Below, piece by piece: positions 36,049-44,438 of a DNA stretch of 64,000 bases. Every line of letters starts with the position of its first letter. The stretch's first letter is position 1. The stretch spans positions 481,315 to 545,314 of the forward strand of contig JBCCEF010000001.1 of assembly GCA_039030395.1 (NCBI GenBank), written 5' to 3'. The translations under genes and the position numbers were made by a program. Under the pieces are notes generated by a model that saw nothing but the letters and a program-made list of their open reading frames with translations, was not told where the DNA came from and searched no databases. The stretch is from Acidobacteriota bacterium (lineage in GTDB: Bacteria > Acidobacteriota > Thermoanaerobaculia > Multivoradales > JBCCEF01).

Positions 36049-37500
36049 ATGGCTGAATCAAAGATCCTGCCCTGGCTGGTCGTAGGCCAGTTTCTTGGGC
36101 TCACGGCCTGGGGATGGTCCCAGACGCCGATAGCCACCGCTTTCGAAGGCGCTCCCCCGGCCGCGGCGGAATCGGAGAGTTCCGCCCCGAAAGGAACCCC
36201 CTCGAGAAGTCCTGGCGTCGAGGAGCTGCTCGCCGGCGTGGAATCAGACCTCCGGCTCGTCTTGGAAGAAGTGCTGGAGCGCAGTCCGGTGATCGCCCGC
36301 GCCCGCCAACGGGCGGCGGCGGCCGCAGCCCGGGTGCCACAGGTGCGCGCGATGCCGGATCCCGTGGCGTCGCTGAAACTCTTCGTGCTCTCGCCGGAGA
36401 CGCGCACCGGGCCGCAGCAGTTCAGCGTCGCCATCGAACAAGAGCTGCCGTGGTTCGGCAAGCTCGCTCTGCGGGAGCAGGCGGCGCTCTATGCCACCGC
36501 GGTGGCGGAAGCGGAAGTCGAAGCGGTGCGCCTCGAAACGCTCACCGAAGCCCGCCGCCTGGTCCACGAGCTGGCCTTTCTCTCGGACTACCAGGGCATC
36601 GTGGAAACGGAGCGAAGTGCCCTGGTGCGCTATGAGCGAGCAGCCCAGGCGCGGTACTCGTCGGGCACGGGCCTCCAGCAGGAGATTCTCCGCATCCAGG
36701 CGCAGATCACCCACACCGACACCCGCCTGCTGGAGATTCGGGAGCGCCGGATCCACCTGACAGCCATGCTCAATGCGCTGCGGGACCGGCCGGCTTCGGA
36801 GCCGATCGAGCCGCCGCCCTTGCCGGCAGTTCAGACGGACAGCCTGTCGGTAGAGGCTTTGTGCGAGTTCGCCGCCTCCCACCGGCCGGAAGTCGCCGCC
36901 GCCGAGGCCCGCATCGCCGCCGCCGGCACGCTCGGTGAACTGGCGAGAAAAAACTTTCTCCCGGACTGGCGTCTCGGCCTGTCCTATACCGCTGTCGGCC
37001 GCCGCGACGACGATGCCGGGCGGCGCATCGCGCCCGAAGGAAACGGCGACGACACTCTCGCTCTGACGGGCTCCGTCGATCTGCCAGTCCGGCGGGGCAA
37101 GTTGGCGGCCGGGGTCGAAGAAGCGGACGCCTCCCGGCGCGCGGCGGAGGCGGAAAGGCGCCGCCTTCTCGCGGAGATCGAAGCCGACATCGGCGACCTG
37201 GTGGCGCGCATCCCGCTGCTTTTCGAGCACCTCGAGCTGCTGGAGGGAGTTCTCCAAAGGCAGGCGCGAGAGGCCCTACGCTCCGCCGAGACGGCGTACA
37301 GCACCGGAAAACTGAACGCCGTCGATTTGCTCGATGCGGAGGTGGTGTTGCTCGAAGTGCGCATCGCCGCCGCCCGCACTCGCGCCGACCTCGCCATCGC
37401 CTGGGCGCGACTGGAGCACGCCGTCGCGGCTCCCCTGACACCCGGCACCTCAGCACTCCCCACGCCTCGAAACCCTCACCGCCCGGAGTCCATCCCATGA
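36049..37500 (+). CDS. TolC-family outer membrane factor of a Cus-type efflux system
   Basis: A 483-residue protein with an N-terminal hydrophobic signal (WLVVGQFLGLTAWGWSQ) and the duplicated helix-strand pattern of outer membrane efflux proteins: PQQFSVAIEQELPWFGKLALR in repeat 1 and LALTGSVDLPVRRGKLAAG in repeat 2. It forms the trimeric outer membrane channel of a tripartite pump. Its stop overlaps the adaptor start by 4 nt (ATGA). It follows the Cys-containing exported protein and precedes adaptor and RND genes, the classic order of metal efflux operons. CusC-like is inferred from context. Confidence 0.9.
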   Translation: MAESKILPWLVVGQFLGLTAWGWSQTPIATAFEGAPPAAAESESSAPKGTPSRSPGVEELLAGVESDLRLVLEEVLERSPVIARARQRAAAAAARVPQVRAMPDPVASLKLFVLSPETRTGPQQFSVAIEQELPWFGKLALREQAALYATAVAEAEVEAVRLETLTEARRLVHELAFLSDYQGIVETERSALVRYERAAQARYSSGTGLQQEILRIQAQITHTDTRLLEIRERRIHLTAMLNALRDRPASEPIEPPPLPAVQTDSLSVEALCEFAASHRPEVAAAEARIAAAGTLGELARKNFLPDWRLGLSYTAVGRRDDDAGRRIAPEGNGDDTLALTGSVDLPVRRGKLAAGVEEADASRRAAEAERRRLLAEIEADIGDLVARIPLLFEHLELLEGVLQRQAREALRSAETAYSTGKLNAVDLLDAEVVLLEVRIAAARTRADLAIAWARLEHAVAAPLTPGTSALPTPRNPHRPESIP

Positions 37501-38939
37501 GCCCTTCCCCGCAACGCTCCCGCCCCCTCTTGATGATCGCCCTCGGAGTCGGGGCGCTACTGTTCGGCATCGTCCTCGGCCAGTTTCTGCCGGCGGATCT
37601 CCTTGGCCTTCGCGGCACATCCGCAAAACAGCCGGCCTCGCAGGACGACCCGGATCCGCTCTGGACCTGCGGCATGCACCCCCACGTGATCGAGCACGGT
37701 CCCGGCCAGTGTCCGATCTGCGGCATGGATCTGACCCCGGTGCGCGGCAGCGACGGGGATTTCGCCGACGACCATCCAGCGCACCCCGCCGCGGACGCTA
37801 TCCGCATCGAACCGGAGATGGTCCAGAACATGAACGTTCGCACCGCCGAGGTGACTCGCCGCGACCTCAACCAGCCCATCCGGACCGTCGGCTACCTGGA
37901 GTTCGACCAGCAGCGCATGGTGACCGTCACCACCAAGTACAAGGGCTGGGTGGAGAAGGTCTACGTCAACTACGTCGGCGAGGAGGTGCGTCGCGGCCAG
38001 CCGCTTTTTGAGATTTACTCTCCGGAGCTAGTGCAGACGGAGCGCGAGCTGCTGTCGGCCCTCGAGTTCGTCGAGGAGATGCGCGACGCGCCGGCGGACG
38101 CACTCGAGCGGGCGGAGTCGATGGTCGAGTCGGCGCGAGTGCGGCTGACCTACTGGGACATCGCCCCCCAGCAGATCGCCCGCTTGGAGGAGACCGGCGA
38201 GGTGTTTCGTACCCTCAGCGTGGCCGCGCCCTCCGGCGGCCTGGTGATGAAGCGCATGGCGGGCCTCGAAGGGATGGCCGTGGAGCCGGGAATGGAGCTG
38301 TTCCACATCGCCGATCTGAGCAACCTATGGGTTTCGGTGGAGCTGTTCGAAAGTCAACTCGCCGCGGTGCGGGAAGGCACCGAAGCCCTGATCGAACTGT
38401 CGTACTTCCCCGGCGAGACCTTCCGGGGCACGGTGCGCTACCTGGAACCGGAACTGTCGGAGGAAACCCGCACCATGCGGGCGATGGTCGAGGTGCCGAA
38501 TCCGCGCGGCCGTCTGCGCAAGGGCATGTACGCCACCGTCGAGTTGAACCCCATCCAGGTGCCCGACGCCCTCGTCGTGCCCTCCCATGCGGTGCTGCGG
38601 ACGGGCGAGCGCAACGTGGTGGTCGAAGCCCTCGGAGAGGGCCGCTTCGCGCCGCGGGAGATCGTCCTCGGTCACCGTGCGGACGGCTACACAGAGATCC
38701 TTTCCGGCCTCGATGAAGGCACAAGGGTGGTGACCTCGGCGCAGTTCCTGCTCGATTCCGAGTCCACCCTGCGCGAGGCGGTGCAGAAGATGGTCGCCGA
38801 GCGTAGCGAGAGACCGGCCACCGCCCCCCTGATGACCGACCCGGCGATGGCGGATCCCTCTCCGGCGGCGCCCGATGCGGCCCACGAGATGACCGACCCG
38901 TCGGATCACTCCGGGCACGGCGATCATTCCGAGCCCTGA
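37497..38939 (+). CDS. cusB: RND periplasmic adaptor with heavy-metal-binding domain (CusB-like)
   Basis: A 480-residue membrane-fusion protein. After an N-terminal anchor (about 10-33) comes a heavy-metal-binding zinc-ribbon-like module with LWTCGMHPHVIEHGPGQCPICGMDLTP at about 58-84. Then come the barrel-sandwich and hairpin domains (VTTKYKGWVEKVYVNYVGEEVRRGQPLFEIYSPEL) and the beta-barrel and membrane-proximal domains (LVVPSHAVLRTGERNVV). The C-terminus is Met- and His-rich (HEMTDPSDHSGHGDHSEP). Both features point to Cu(I)/Ag(I). It delivers metal to the RND pump whose gene begins 13 nt later. Confidence 0.92.
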   Translation: MSPSPQRSRPLLMIALGVGALLFGIVLGQFLPADLLGLRGTSAKQPASQDDPDPLWTCGMHPHVIEHGPGQCPICGMDLTPVRGSDGDFADDHPAHPAADAIRIEPEMVQNMNVRTAEVTRRDLNQPIRTVGYLEFDQQRMVTVTTKYKGWVEKVYVNYVGEEVRRGQPLFEIYSPELVQTERELLSALEFVEEMRDAPADALERAESMVESARVRLTYWDIAPQQIARLEETGEVFRTLSVAAPSGGLVMKRMAGLEGMAVEPGMELFHIADLSNLWVSVELFESQLAAVREGTEALIELSYFPGETFRGTVRYLEPELSEETRTMRAMVEVPNPRGRLRKGMYATVELNPIQVPDALVVPSHAVLRTGERNVVVEALGEGRFAPREIVLGHRADGYTEILSGLDEGTRVVTSAQFLLDSESTLREAVQKMVAERSERPATAPLMTDPAMADPSPAAPDAAHEMTDPSDHSGHGDHSEP

Positions 38940-38952
38940 CGAGGAGATCCGA

Positions 38953-41900
38953 ATGCTGAATCGCCTCATCGAATGGTCCCTCAAGAATCAGCTTCTGGTA
39001 CTGGTGGCGGTTCTGCTGACGGTGCTCGGCGGCCTGTGGTCGATCCGCCAAACGCGGGTGGACGCCATTCCCGACCTGTCCGACGTACAGGTGATCCTCT
39101 ACACCGATTTCCCCGGCCAGGCGCCGCAGGTGGTCGAGGACCAGGTGACCTACCCGATCACCTCCAAGATGCTGTCGGTGCCCTTCGCCAAGACGGTGCG
39201 GGGGTACTCGTTCTTCGGTTTCTCGTTCGTCTACGTGATCTTCGAGGACGGCACGGATCTCTACTGGGCGCGCTCGCGGGTGCTCGAATACCTCTCCGCC
39301 TTGACCGGCGAGCTGCCGCCCGGGGTCACCCCCCAGCTCGGTCCGGACGCCACCGGCGTCGGCTGGGCCTTCATGTACGTGCTGAACTCGCCCGAGCGCT
39401 CCCTGGCGGAGCTGCGGAGCTATCAGGACTGGCACCTGAAGTACGGGCTCTCCGCCGTCGAAGGGGTCTCCGAAGTGGCCTCCATCGGCGGTTTCGTGCG
39501 GCAGTATCAGGTGGAAGTGGATCCGGTGCGCCTGCGGGCCTATGGGGTGGACTTGAAGACCGTCAAGGAGGCCATCCAGCGCTCCAACCTCGACGCTGGC
39601 GGCCGCCTGGTGGAAATGGCCGAGCGCGAATTCATGGTGCGCGGCCGCGGCTACATCGAAGACCTCGCGGACCTCGAGGAGATCGTCCTCACCACCGGAC
39701 CCGGCGGCGTGCCGGTGCTGCTCGAAGAAGTCGCCCAGGTCCAACTCGGGCCGGAGATCCGCCGCGGCCTGGCGGACTGGAACGGTGAGGGAGAGACCGT
39801 CGGCGGCATCGTGGTGGTGCGCGCCGGCGCCGACACCCGATCCACCATCGAACGGGTGAAGCGGCGCCTCGAGGAACTCGCGGCCGGCTTGCCGGAGGAC
39901 GTCGAGATCTCCGTCGCCTACGACCGCAGCGGCCTGATCGAGCGTTCCATCGCCACGCTGACGAACACCTTGTTCGAAGAGCTGCTGGTGGTGTCGCTGA
40001 TCTTGATCCTGTTTCTCTTCCACTTCCGCTCGGCCCTGGTGGCGATCGTCTCCATCCCCCTGTCGATCCTGCTCGCCTTCATCGTCATGCAGTGGCAGGG
40101 TCTGGGAGCCAACATCATGTCCTTGGGCGGCATTGCCATCTCCATCGGCGTGCTGGTGGACGCCGCCATCATCATGGTGGAGAACGCCCACAAGCACTAC
40201 GAAGAATGGCGCGGCAAGCGATCGCACCGGGAGATCATCCTGCGCTCCGCTCAGGAAGTGGGGCCGACGCTGTTTTTCACCCTGCTGATCATCACCGTCT
40301 CCTTCCTGCCGGTATTCACTCTCCAGGCGCAGGAAGGGCGGCTGTTCCGGCCCTTGGCCTTCACCAAGACCTATGCGATGGGCATGGCGTCGATCCTCGC
40401 CGTCACCGTCGTGCCGGTGCTGATGTATTGGTTCGTGCGCGGCAGGATCCGCAGCGAGAAGCGCCATCCGGTATCGCGCCTGCTGGCAGGCCTCTACACC
40501 CCGGTGCTCCACCTGGCCCTGCGCTGGCGCTGGCTGGTGATCGCGGCGATGGTCGTGGTGCTGATCCTGACCTGGATCCCGCTTCAGAAGATCGGCTCGG
40601 AGTTCATGCCGCCGCTGTGGGAGGGCGACCTCCTCTACATGCCCACCACCTTCCCGGGCCTGTCGATCACCAAGGCACGGGAGATCTTGCAGCAGACGGA
40701 CAGGATCATCCGCACCTTCCCGGAGGTGGAGTCCGTCTTCGGCAAGATCGGTCGCGCCGACACCGCCACCGACCCGGCGCCGCTGTCGATGATCGAGACC
40801 ACCATCGTGCTCAAGGATCCGAGCGAATGGCGACCGGGGCTGACCCGCGAGGCGCTGATCGCCGAAATGGACCGGGCAGTACAGATCCCCGGCCTGACCA
40901 ATGCCTGGACGATGCCGATCAAGACCCGCATCGACATGCTGTCGACGGGCATCAAAACGCCGGTGGGGATCAAGGTCGGCGGGCCGGACTTGCGCACCCT
41001 CGAAGCCCTAGCCCAGGAGATCGAAGCGGTGGTCAAGCCGTTGCCGGGCACCCTCTCCGCCTACGCCGAGCGGGTGATGGGCGGCAGCTATCTCGACTTC
41101 GATATCGACCGCCGGGCCGCCGCCCGCTTCGGCCTGCGGGTGGAGGACATCCAGGACGTGATCCGCTCCGCCGTCGGCGGCATGAACGTCTCCTGGACGG
41201 TGGAAGGGCTCGAGCGTTACCCGATCAACGTGCGCTACCCGCGGGAGCTGCGAGACTCCCCGGAGGCGCTGCAAGAGATCCTCATCGCGACCCCGAGCGG
41301 CGGCCAGATCCCGCTCGAGCAGGTGGCGCGCCTTGCAGTGCGGGACGGGCCACCGGGCATCAAGTCCGAGGGCGCACGGCCCAACGCCTGGATTTATGTG
41401 GACCTCCAGGGCGTCGATGTCGGCTCGTGGGTAGAGCGGGCGAAGGAAGAAGTCGCCGCCCGGGTCGACCTGCCGCCGGGTTACACGGTGTTCTGGTCCG
41501 GCCAGTACGAGTACATGGAGCGCGCCCGGGCGCGTCTCGCGTTGATCGTGCCGGTCACCCTGCTGCTGATTCTGCTGATCCTCTACCTCCACACCCGGTC
41601 GGTGACGAAAACGGCCATCGTGCTCACCGCCATCCCCTTCTCCCTCGTCGGGTCCGTCTGGCTGCTGGCGGGACTGGGCTACAACTGGTCCGTGGCGGTG
41701 ATCGTCGGCATGATCGCCCTGGCGGGGCTGGCGGTGGAAAATGGCGTGGTGATGCTCCTCTACCTCGACCTCGCCTACGACACCTGGCGCGAGGAAGGTC
41801 GCATGGCGACCTACACCGACCTGCGCGAAGCGGTCGACCACGGCGCGGTGCAGCGCATCCGCCCCAAGCTGATGACCGTCGCCGCCACCTTCTTTTCGCT

Positions 41901-42096
41901 GGTGCCGATCCTGTGGGCCACCGGCACCGGCTCCGACGTCATGCGCCGCATCGCCGCCCCGATGGTCGGCGGCGTCTTCACCTCCTTCGTGGCCATCCTC
42001 GTCGTCTTCCCGGCGATCTACTTCATCTGGCGCGGGCAGGGACTCGAGAAAGACAGAAGGGACCATCGGGCGGGCAAGACCTCTGAGGAGACTTGA
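38953..42096 (+). CDS. cusA: CusA-like heavy-metal RND efflux pump
   Basis: A 1047-residue inner membrane RND transporter with the usual 12 helices and two large periplasmic loops. It starts behind GAGGAG. Diagnostic segments are GVLVDAAIIMVENAHKHYEEW in helix 4 and TMPIKTRIDMLSTGIKTPVGIKV, whose methionines match the Cu(I)/Ag(I) relay region of CusA rather than the zinc/cobalt pumps, and ALAGLAVENGVVMLLYLDLA in helix 10. Together with the TolC and CusB-like proteins it would export copper or silver from the periplasm by proton antiport. Confidence 0.93.
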   Translation: MLNRLIEWSLKNQLLVLVAVLLTVLGGLWSIRQTRVDAIPDLSDVQVILYTDFPGQAPQVVEDQVTYPITSKMLSVPFAKTVRGYSFFGFSFVYVIFEDGTDLYWARSRVLEYLSALTGELPPGVTPQLGPDATGVGWAFMYVLNSPERSLAELRSYQDWHLKYGLSAVEGVSEVASIGGFVRQYQVEVDPVRLRAYGVDLKTVKEAIQRSNLDAGGRLVEMAEREFMVRGRGYIEDLADLEEIVLTTGPGGVPVLLEEVAQVQLGPEIRRGLADWNGEGETVGGIVVVRAGADTRSTIERVKRRLEELAAGLPEDVEISVAYDRSGLIERSIATLTNTLFEELLVVSLILILFLFHFRSALVAIVSIPLSILLAFIVMQWQGLGANIMSLGGIAISIGVLVDAAIIMVENAHKHYEEWRGKRSHREIILRSAQEVGPTLFFTLLIITVSFLPVFTLQAQEGRLFRPLAFTKTYAMGMASILAVTVVPVLMYWFVRGRIRSEKRHPVSRLLAGLYTPVLHLALRWRWLVIAAMVVVLILTWIPLQKIGSEFMPPLWEGDLLYMPTTFPGLSITKAREILQQTDRIIRTFPEVESVFGKIGRADTATDPAPLSMIETTIVLKDPSEWRPGLTREALIAEMDRAVQIPGLTNAWTMPIKTRIDMLSTGIKTPVGIKVGGPDLRTLEALAQEIEAVVKPLPGTLSAYAERVMGGSYLDFDIDRRAAARFGLRVEDIQDVIRSAVGGMNVSWTVEGLERYPINVRYPRELRDSPEALQEILIATPSGGQIPLEQVARLAVRDGPPGIKSEGARPNAWIYVDLQGVDVGSWVERAKEEVAARVDLPPGYTVFWSGQYEYMERARARLALIVPVTLLLILLILYLHTRSVTKTAIVLTAIPFSLVGSVWLLAGLGYNWSVAVIVGMIALAGLAVENGVVMLLYLDLAYDTWREEGRMATYTDLREAVDHGAVQRIRPKLMTVAATFFSLVPILWATGTGSDVMRRIAAPMVGGVFTSFVAILVVFPAIYFIWRGQGLEKDRRDHRAGKTSEET

Positions 42097-42190
42097 GGGA
42101 CATCGCGGAACTAGCTGTCCGTCGAGATGACATAGTCCTCACGCTGCAACGCCGACCCGGCTAGCCACCCAACCCGAGGAGAAAGACATC

Positions 42191-43507
42191 GTGGCACCAT
42201 CGAAAATCCGCCGGAGGATCAAAATCGGATGTTCCGCTCTGGTGTTGTTCGTACTCGCAGTCCTCGCGGTGGGATGGATGCGGGCGAACCATCTCGACCG
42301 GCAGGCCCAGAAGCGATGGCGGCAGGTACTGGACAACCGGACCTTCCTTGAGGCATACCCCCCCGTTGACATCAATGACACCGCGCTACGGCTCGTGACC
42401 CTGGCGGCGCCCCTCGGTATCGACTTGGCGCCTCCAGAGGCCGACATCTCGCCAACGGTTTCCGAGGAAAAGCGTGAAGTTTTCAAGGCGCTCAACGAGA
42501 GCTGGAGGCCGTGGCTCGCAGAGCTGCGAAAGTACGAAGGTGAGAATCGGCCGCCGCTATCGCAGGAGGTCGAAGCATTCCTTGCTCAGCACGAGGACGC
42601 CCTCGATGAACTGATCAGAACACTGAACTCGACTTCGCCACCACAGTGGAAAAGGGACATTCGGAATGGCTTTTCCTCCAAGCTCCCGAATCTGCTCGGT
42701 ATCCTCTATCTACAGCGCGTATTGATGTTCGAGGCTCTACAACGGGCCGAGGCCTTCGAAGATCCCAGTCCGGTCCTCGAGGCGAGTTGGCGCCTTAGGT
42801 CGAACTTGCATGAGTCCCCGTACCTGATCGAAGCGCTGATCGATATTGCGAACCTACACATGCAGATGATGGCGCTGCGCGGAAGCTGCATGGCAGATTC
42901 TCGATGGACTGACCGGCTCGAGGCCACGGACCTGAGGCGACGGGTATTGATCGGCTTTCACCACGAGTCGTGGGTCGCTTGGTGGTCCTCCCACCTGGAG
43001 CAGCCTCTCGGCGACGAGCAACTACCGGGTTGGGCAAAGCCGATGAATCGAATTGGCCTCCGGGACTTCGCGCGCCGTTTCTCGAGAACCGTCGAGGATC
43101 TTCCAGGCCAAGCCCCTCTGACGTTCCACTCTCAAGACTTCTTCGAGTCTCACTACCAAGCGATTCCTCGCTGGCAAGTCATCACCCGACTCTTCTACCC
43201 GAACTTCTTCGATTCTTGGACCAAGGCGATTCGGGCGGAACTCGACGCCGATCTGACCGCAAGAATCCTCCGGGTCCGCGCCAATCCACCCCGAGCGCTG
43301 GACGTCCGATCACCGAGGTGGACTGAACCGTCGCGGGTCGAGGGTCTCAACTGGATCTATGAGCGCGACACCGACAGTCTGACGATTCACCTCGACGGTC
43401 AACTTGCCGAGAGCCTCGACGAGACGTTGTCACTACGATTCGAGATCTTCCAAAGCGGAAACGAGTGGAGCTGTCCTCCAACTGGACTGCCCGATGCCAC
43501 GAACTGA
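42191..43507 (+). CDS. hypothetical single-pass membrane protein
   Basis: A 438-residue protein starting at GTG with GAGGAG upstream. An N-terminal membrane segment (about 13-29, SALVLFVLAVLAVGW) anchors a large soluble helical part with many Trp and Leu residues (for example ESWVAWWSSHLEQPLG). No enzymatic motif is recognised. It lies 94 nt after the RND gene but may be independent. Its TGA is followed immediately by the first GGTGCC unit of the repeat array. Confidence 0.7.
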   Translation: MAPSKIRRRIKIGCSALVLFVLAVLAVGWMRANHLDRQAQKRWRQVLDNRTFLEAYPPVDINDTALRLVTLAAPLGIDLAPPEADISPTVSEEKREVFKALNESWRPWLAELRKYEGENRPPLSQEVEAFLAQHEDALDELIRTLNSTSPPQWKRDIRNGFSSKLPNLLGILYLQRVLMFEALQRAEAFEDPSPVLEASWRLRSNLHESPYLIEALIDIANLHMQMMALRGSCMADSRWTDRLEATDLRRRVLIGFHHESWVAWWSSHLEQPLGDEQLPGWAKPMNRIGLRDFARRFSRTVEDLPGQAPLTFHSQDFFESHYQAIPRWQVITRLFYPNFFDSWTKAIRAELDADLTARILRVRANPPRALDVRSPRWTEPSRVEGLNWIYERDTDSLTIHLDGQLAESLDETLSLRFEIFQSGNEWSCPPTGLPDATN

Positions 43508-43816
43508 AGGTGCCGCTCACTGAAGGTGCCAGGGGAATGGCGGTAACACCGCGTTTCTCGCTGAAGGTGCCGCTCACTGAAGGTGCCAGGGGAATGGCGG
43601 TAACACCGCGTTTCTCACTGAAGGTGCCAGGGGAATGGCGGAAACACTGCCTCGCTGAAGGTGCCAGGGGAATGGCGGTAACACCGCGTTTCTCGCTGAA
43701 GGTGCTGCCCACTGAAGGTGCCAGGGGAATGGCGGTAACACCACTCACTGAAGGTGCCAGGGGAATGGCGGTAACACTGCCTCGCTGAAGGTGCCAGGGG
43801 AATGGCGGAAACACCG
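43508..43816 (+). repeat. array of seven GGTGCCAGGGGAATGGCGG elements
   Basis: Full copies of GGTGCCAGGGGAATGGCGG start at 43525, 43582, 43623, 43660, 43717, 43753 and 43790, with partial GGTGCC or GGTGCT heads near 43508, 43565 and 43701. The intervals are 57, 41, 37, 57, 36 and 37 bp. Each is preceded by CTGAA and most are followed by a GCGG(T/A)AACAC(C/T)GC hairpin. The array begins directly after the TGA of the hypothetical gene and ends 13 nt before the VapC stop. Reading frames through it have biased composition and no ribosome site and are not called as genes. Confidence 0.9.
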
Positions 43817-43828
43817 CGTTTCTGGAAG

Positions 43829-44230
43829 TCACCGGGTAGAGAAAATCTCCGAGGTGATCTGGGGGATGTGGCGAAAGTGGCTGTCGGTCGACACCACATA
43901 ACCTGCCCACTGCATCGCTGAGGCAGCGATCCAAAGGTCGTTGGTCGGAATTGGACGACCCGCGGCTCGCAGACTGCTGACGATCTCGCCGTATCGATCT
44001 GCCGTCTCTTCATCCAGCGGAATCACCCGAACGCGAGGAGAAGCCAGAAACTGTTCGAGCAATTTCTCGTTCTTGGGACGTTGGCTTCCTTTCCGAAAAC
44101 CTGCGCGCAATTCGCCCAACACTACGGGGATCACTAAGATCTCTGCGACCCGCTGCAGAACAGCTCGGATCTCTCCATGACCGCGAAGGAACGCCGAGTA
44201 GGCAGAGGTATCGAGGACGATACGCCTCAA
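43829..44230 (-). CDS. vapC: PIN-domain VapC-type toxin ribonuclease
   Basis: A 133-residue PIN nuclease. The acidic active-site residues are visible: Asp7 (RIVLDTSAYSAF), a Glu in VVLGELRAGF, Asp in PTNDLWIAAS and Asp in VVSTDSHF. VapC toxins cleave tRNA or rRNA in a magnesium-dependent way and are neutralised by a co-transcribed antitoxin. The start is TTG overlapping the antitoxin stop by 2 nt. The antitoxin reading frame upstream is invaded by the GGTGCC repeat, which may leave the toxin uncontrolled or inactive in practice. Confidence 0.88.
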   Translation of the reverse strand: MRRIVLDTSAYSAFLRGHGEIRAVLQRVAEILVIPVVLGELRAGFRKGSQRPKNEKLLEQFLASPRVRVIPLDEETADRYGEIVSSLRAAGRPIPTNDLWIAASAMQWAGYVVSTDSHFRHIPQITSEIFSTR

Positions 44231-44385
44231 TCCCAGATCTCCGGATCGATTTGGCGTTGGTCGGCAAGATCGCTGTCGAACTCCGCCGCCTCGGCCTCAG
44301 ACCAAGCGCGGAATCCAAATGGTGCCAGGGGAATGTGCCGAATCCAAAAGGTGCCGGATCCAAAAGGTGCCAGGGGAATGTGCAA
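44227..44385 (-). pseudogene. antitoxin gene whose 5' part is replaced by GGTGCC elements
   Basis: The frame directly upstream of VapC ends ADQRQIDPEIWD and has the acidic AWSEAEAAEFDSD stretch typical of the toxin-binding tail of small antitoxins. Going upstream it enters two GGTGCCAGGGGAATG copies translated as HIPLAPFG, then a stop. The only start left is a TTG inside the repeat, giving 52 residues of which about 26 are repeat-encoded. The DNA-binding N-terminal domain expected for VapB-like antitoxins is missing. Confidence 0.6.
44321..44382 (+). repeat. two GGTGCCAGGGGAATGTG elements plus a partial head
   Basis: Copies begin at 44321 and 44366, both followed by TG(C) after AATG, with a partial GGTGCCGG at 44350. 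The linker AATCCAAA(A) is repeated before each copy. The element lies within the antitoxin reading frame of the minus strand. Confidence 0.85.
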
Positions 44386-44438
44386 GAGGCCTCGGCGGTG
44401 GGTGTCAGGCGATTGTCAAGCTGGAATGCTTGAGGAAT

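Noticed and set aside
40092-42086. 664-residue frame overlapping the CusA-like gene
   Set aside because: It is an out-of-frame shadow rich in Arg, Gly and Pro; the CusA frame has clear family motifs over the same DNA.
43465-43788. Protein-coding frame through the GGTGCC array on the plus strand (and similar minus-strand frames)
   Set aside because: It has no ribosome site, starts inside the upstream gene in another frame and consists of translated repeats; the copy intervals are not multiples of three, unlike the coding arrays.
43508-43816. CRISPR array
   Set aside because: Units are mostly 36-41 bp with no unique spacers of regular size; the repeated part fills nearly the whole interval, and no cas gene is present.
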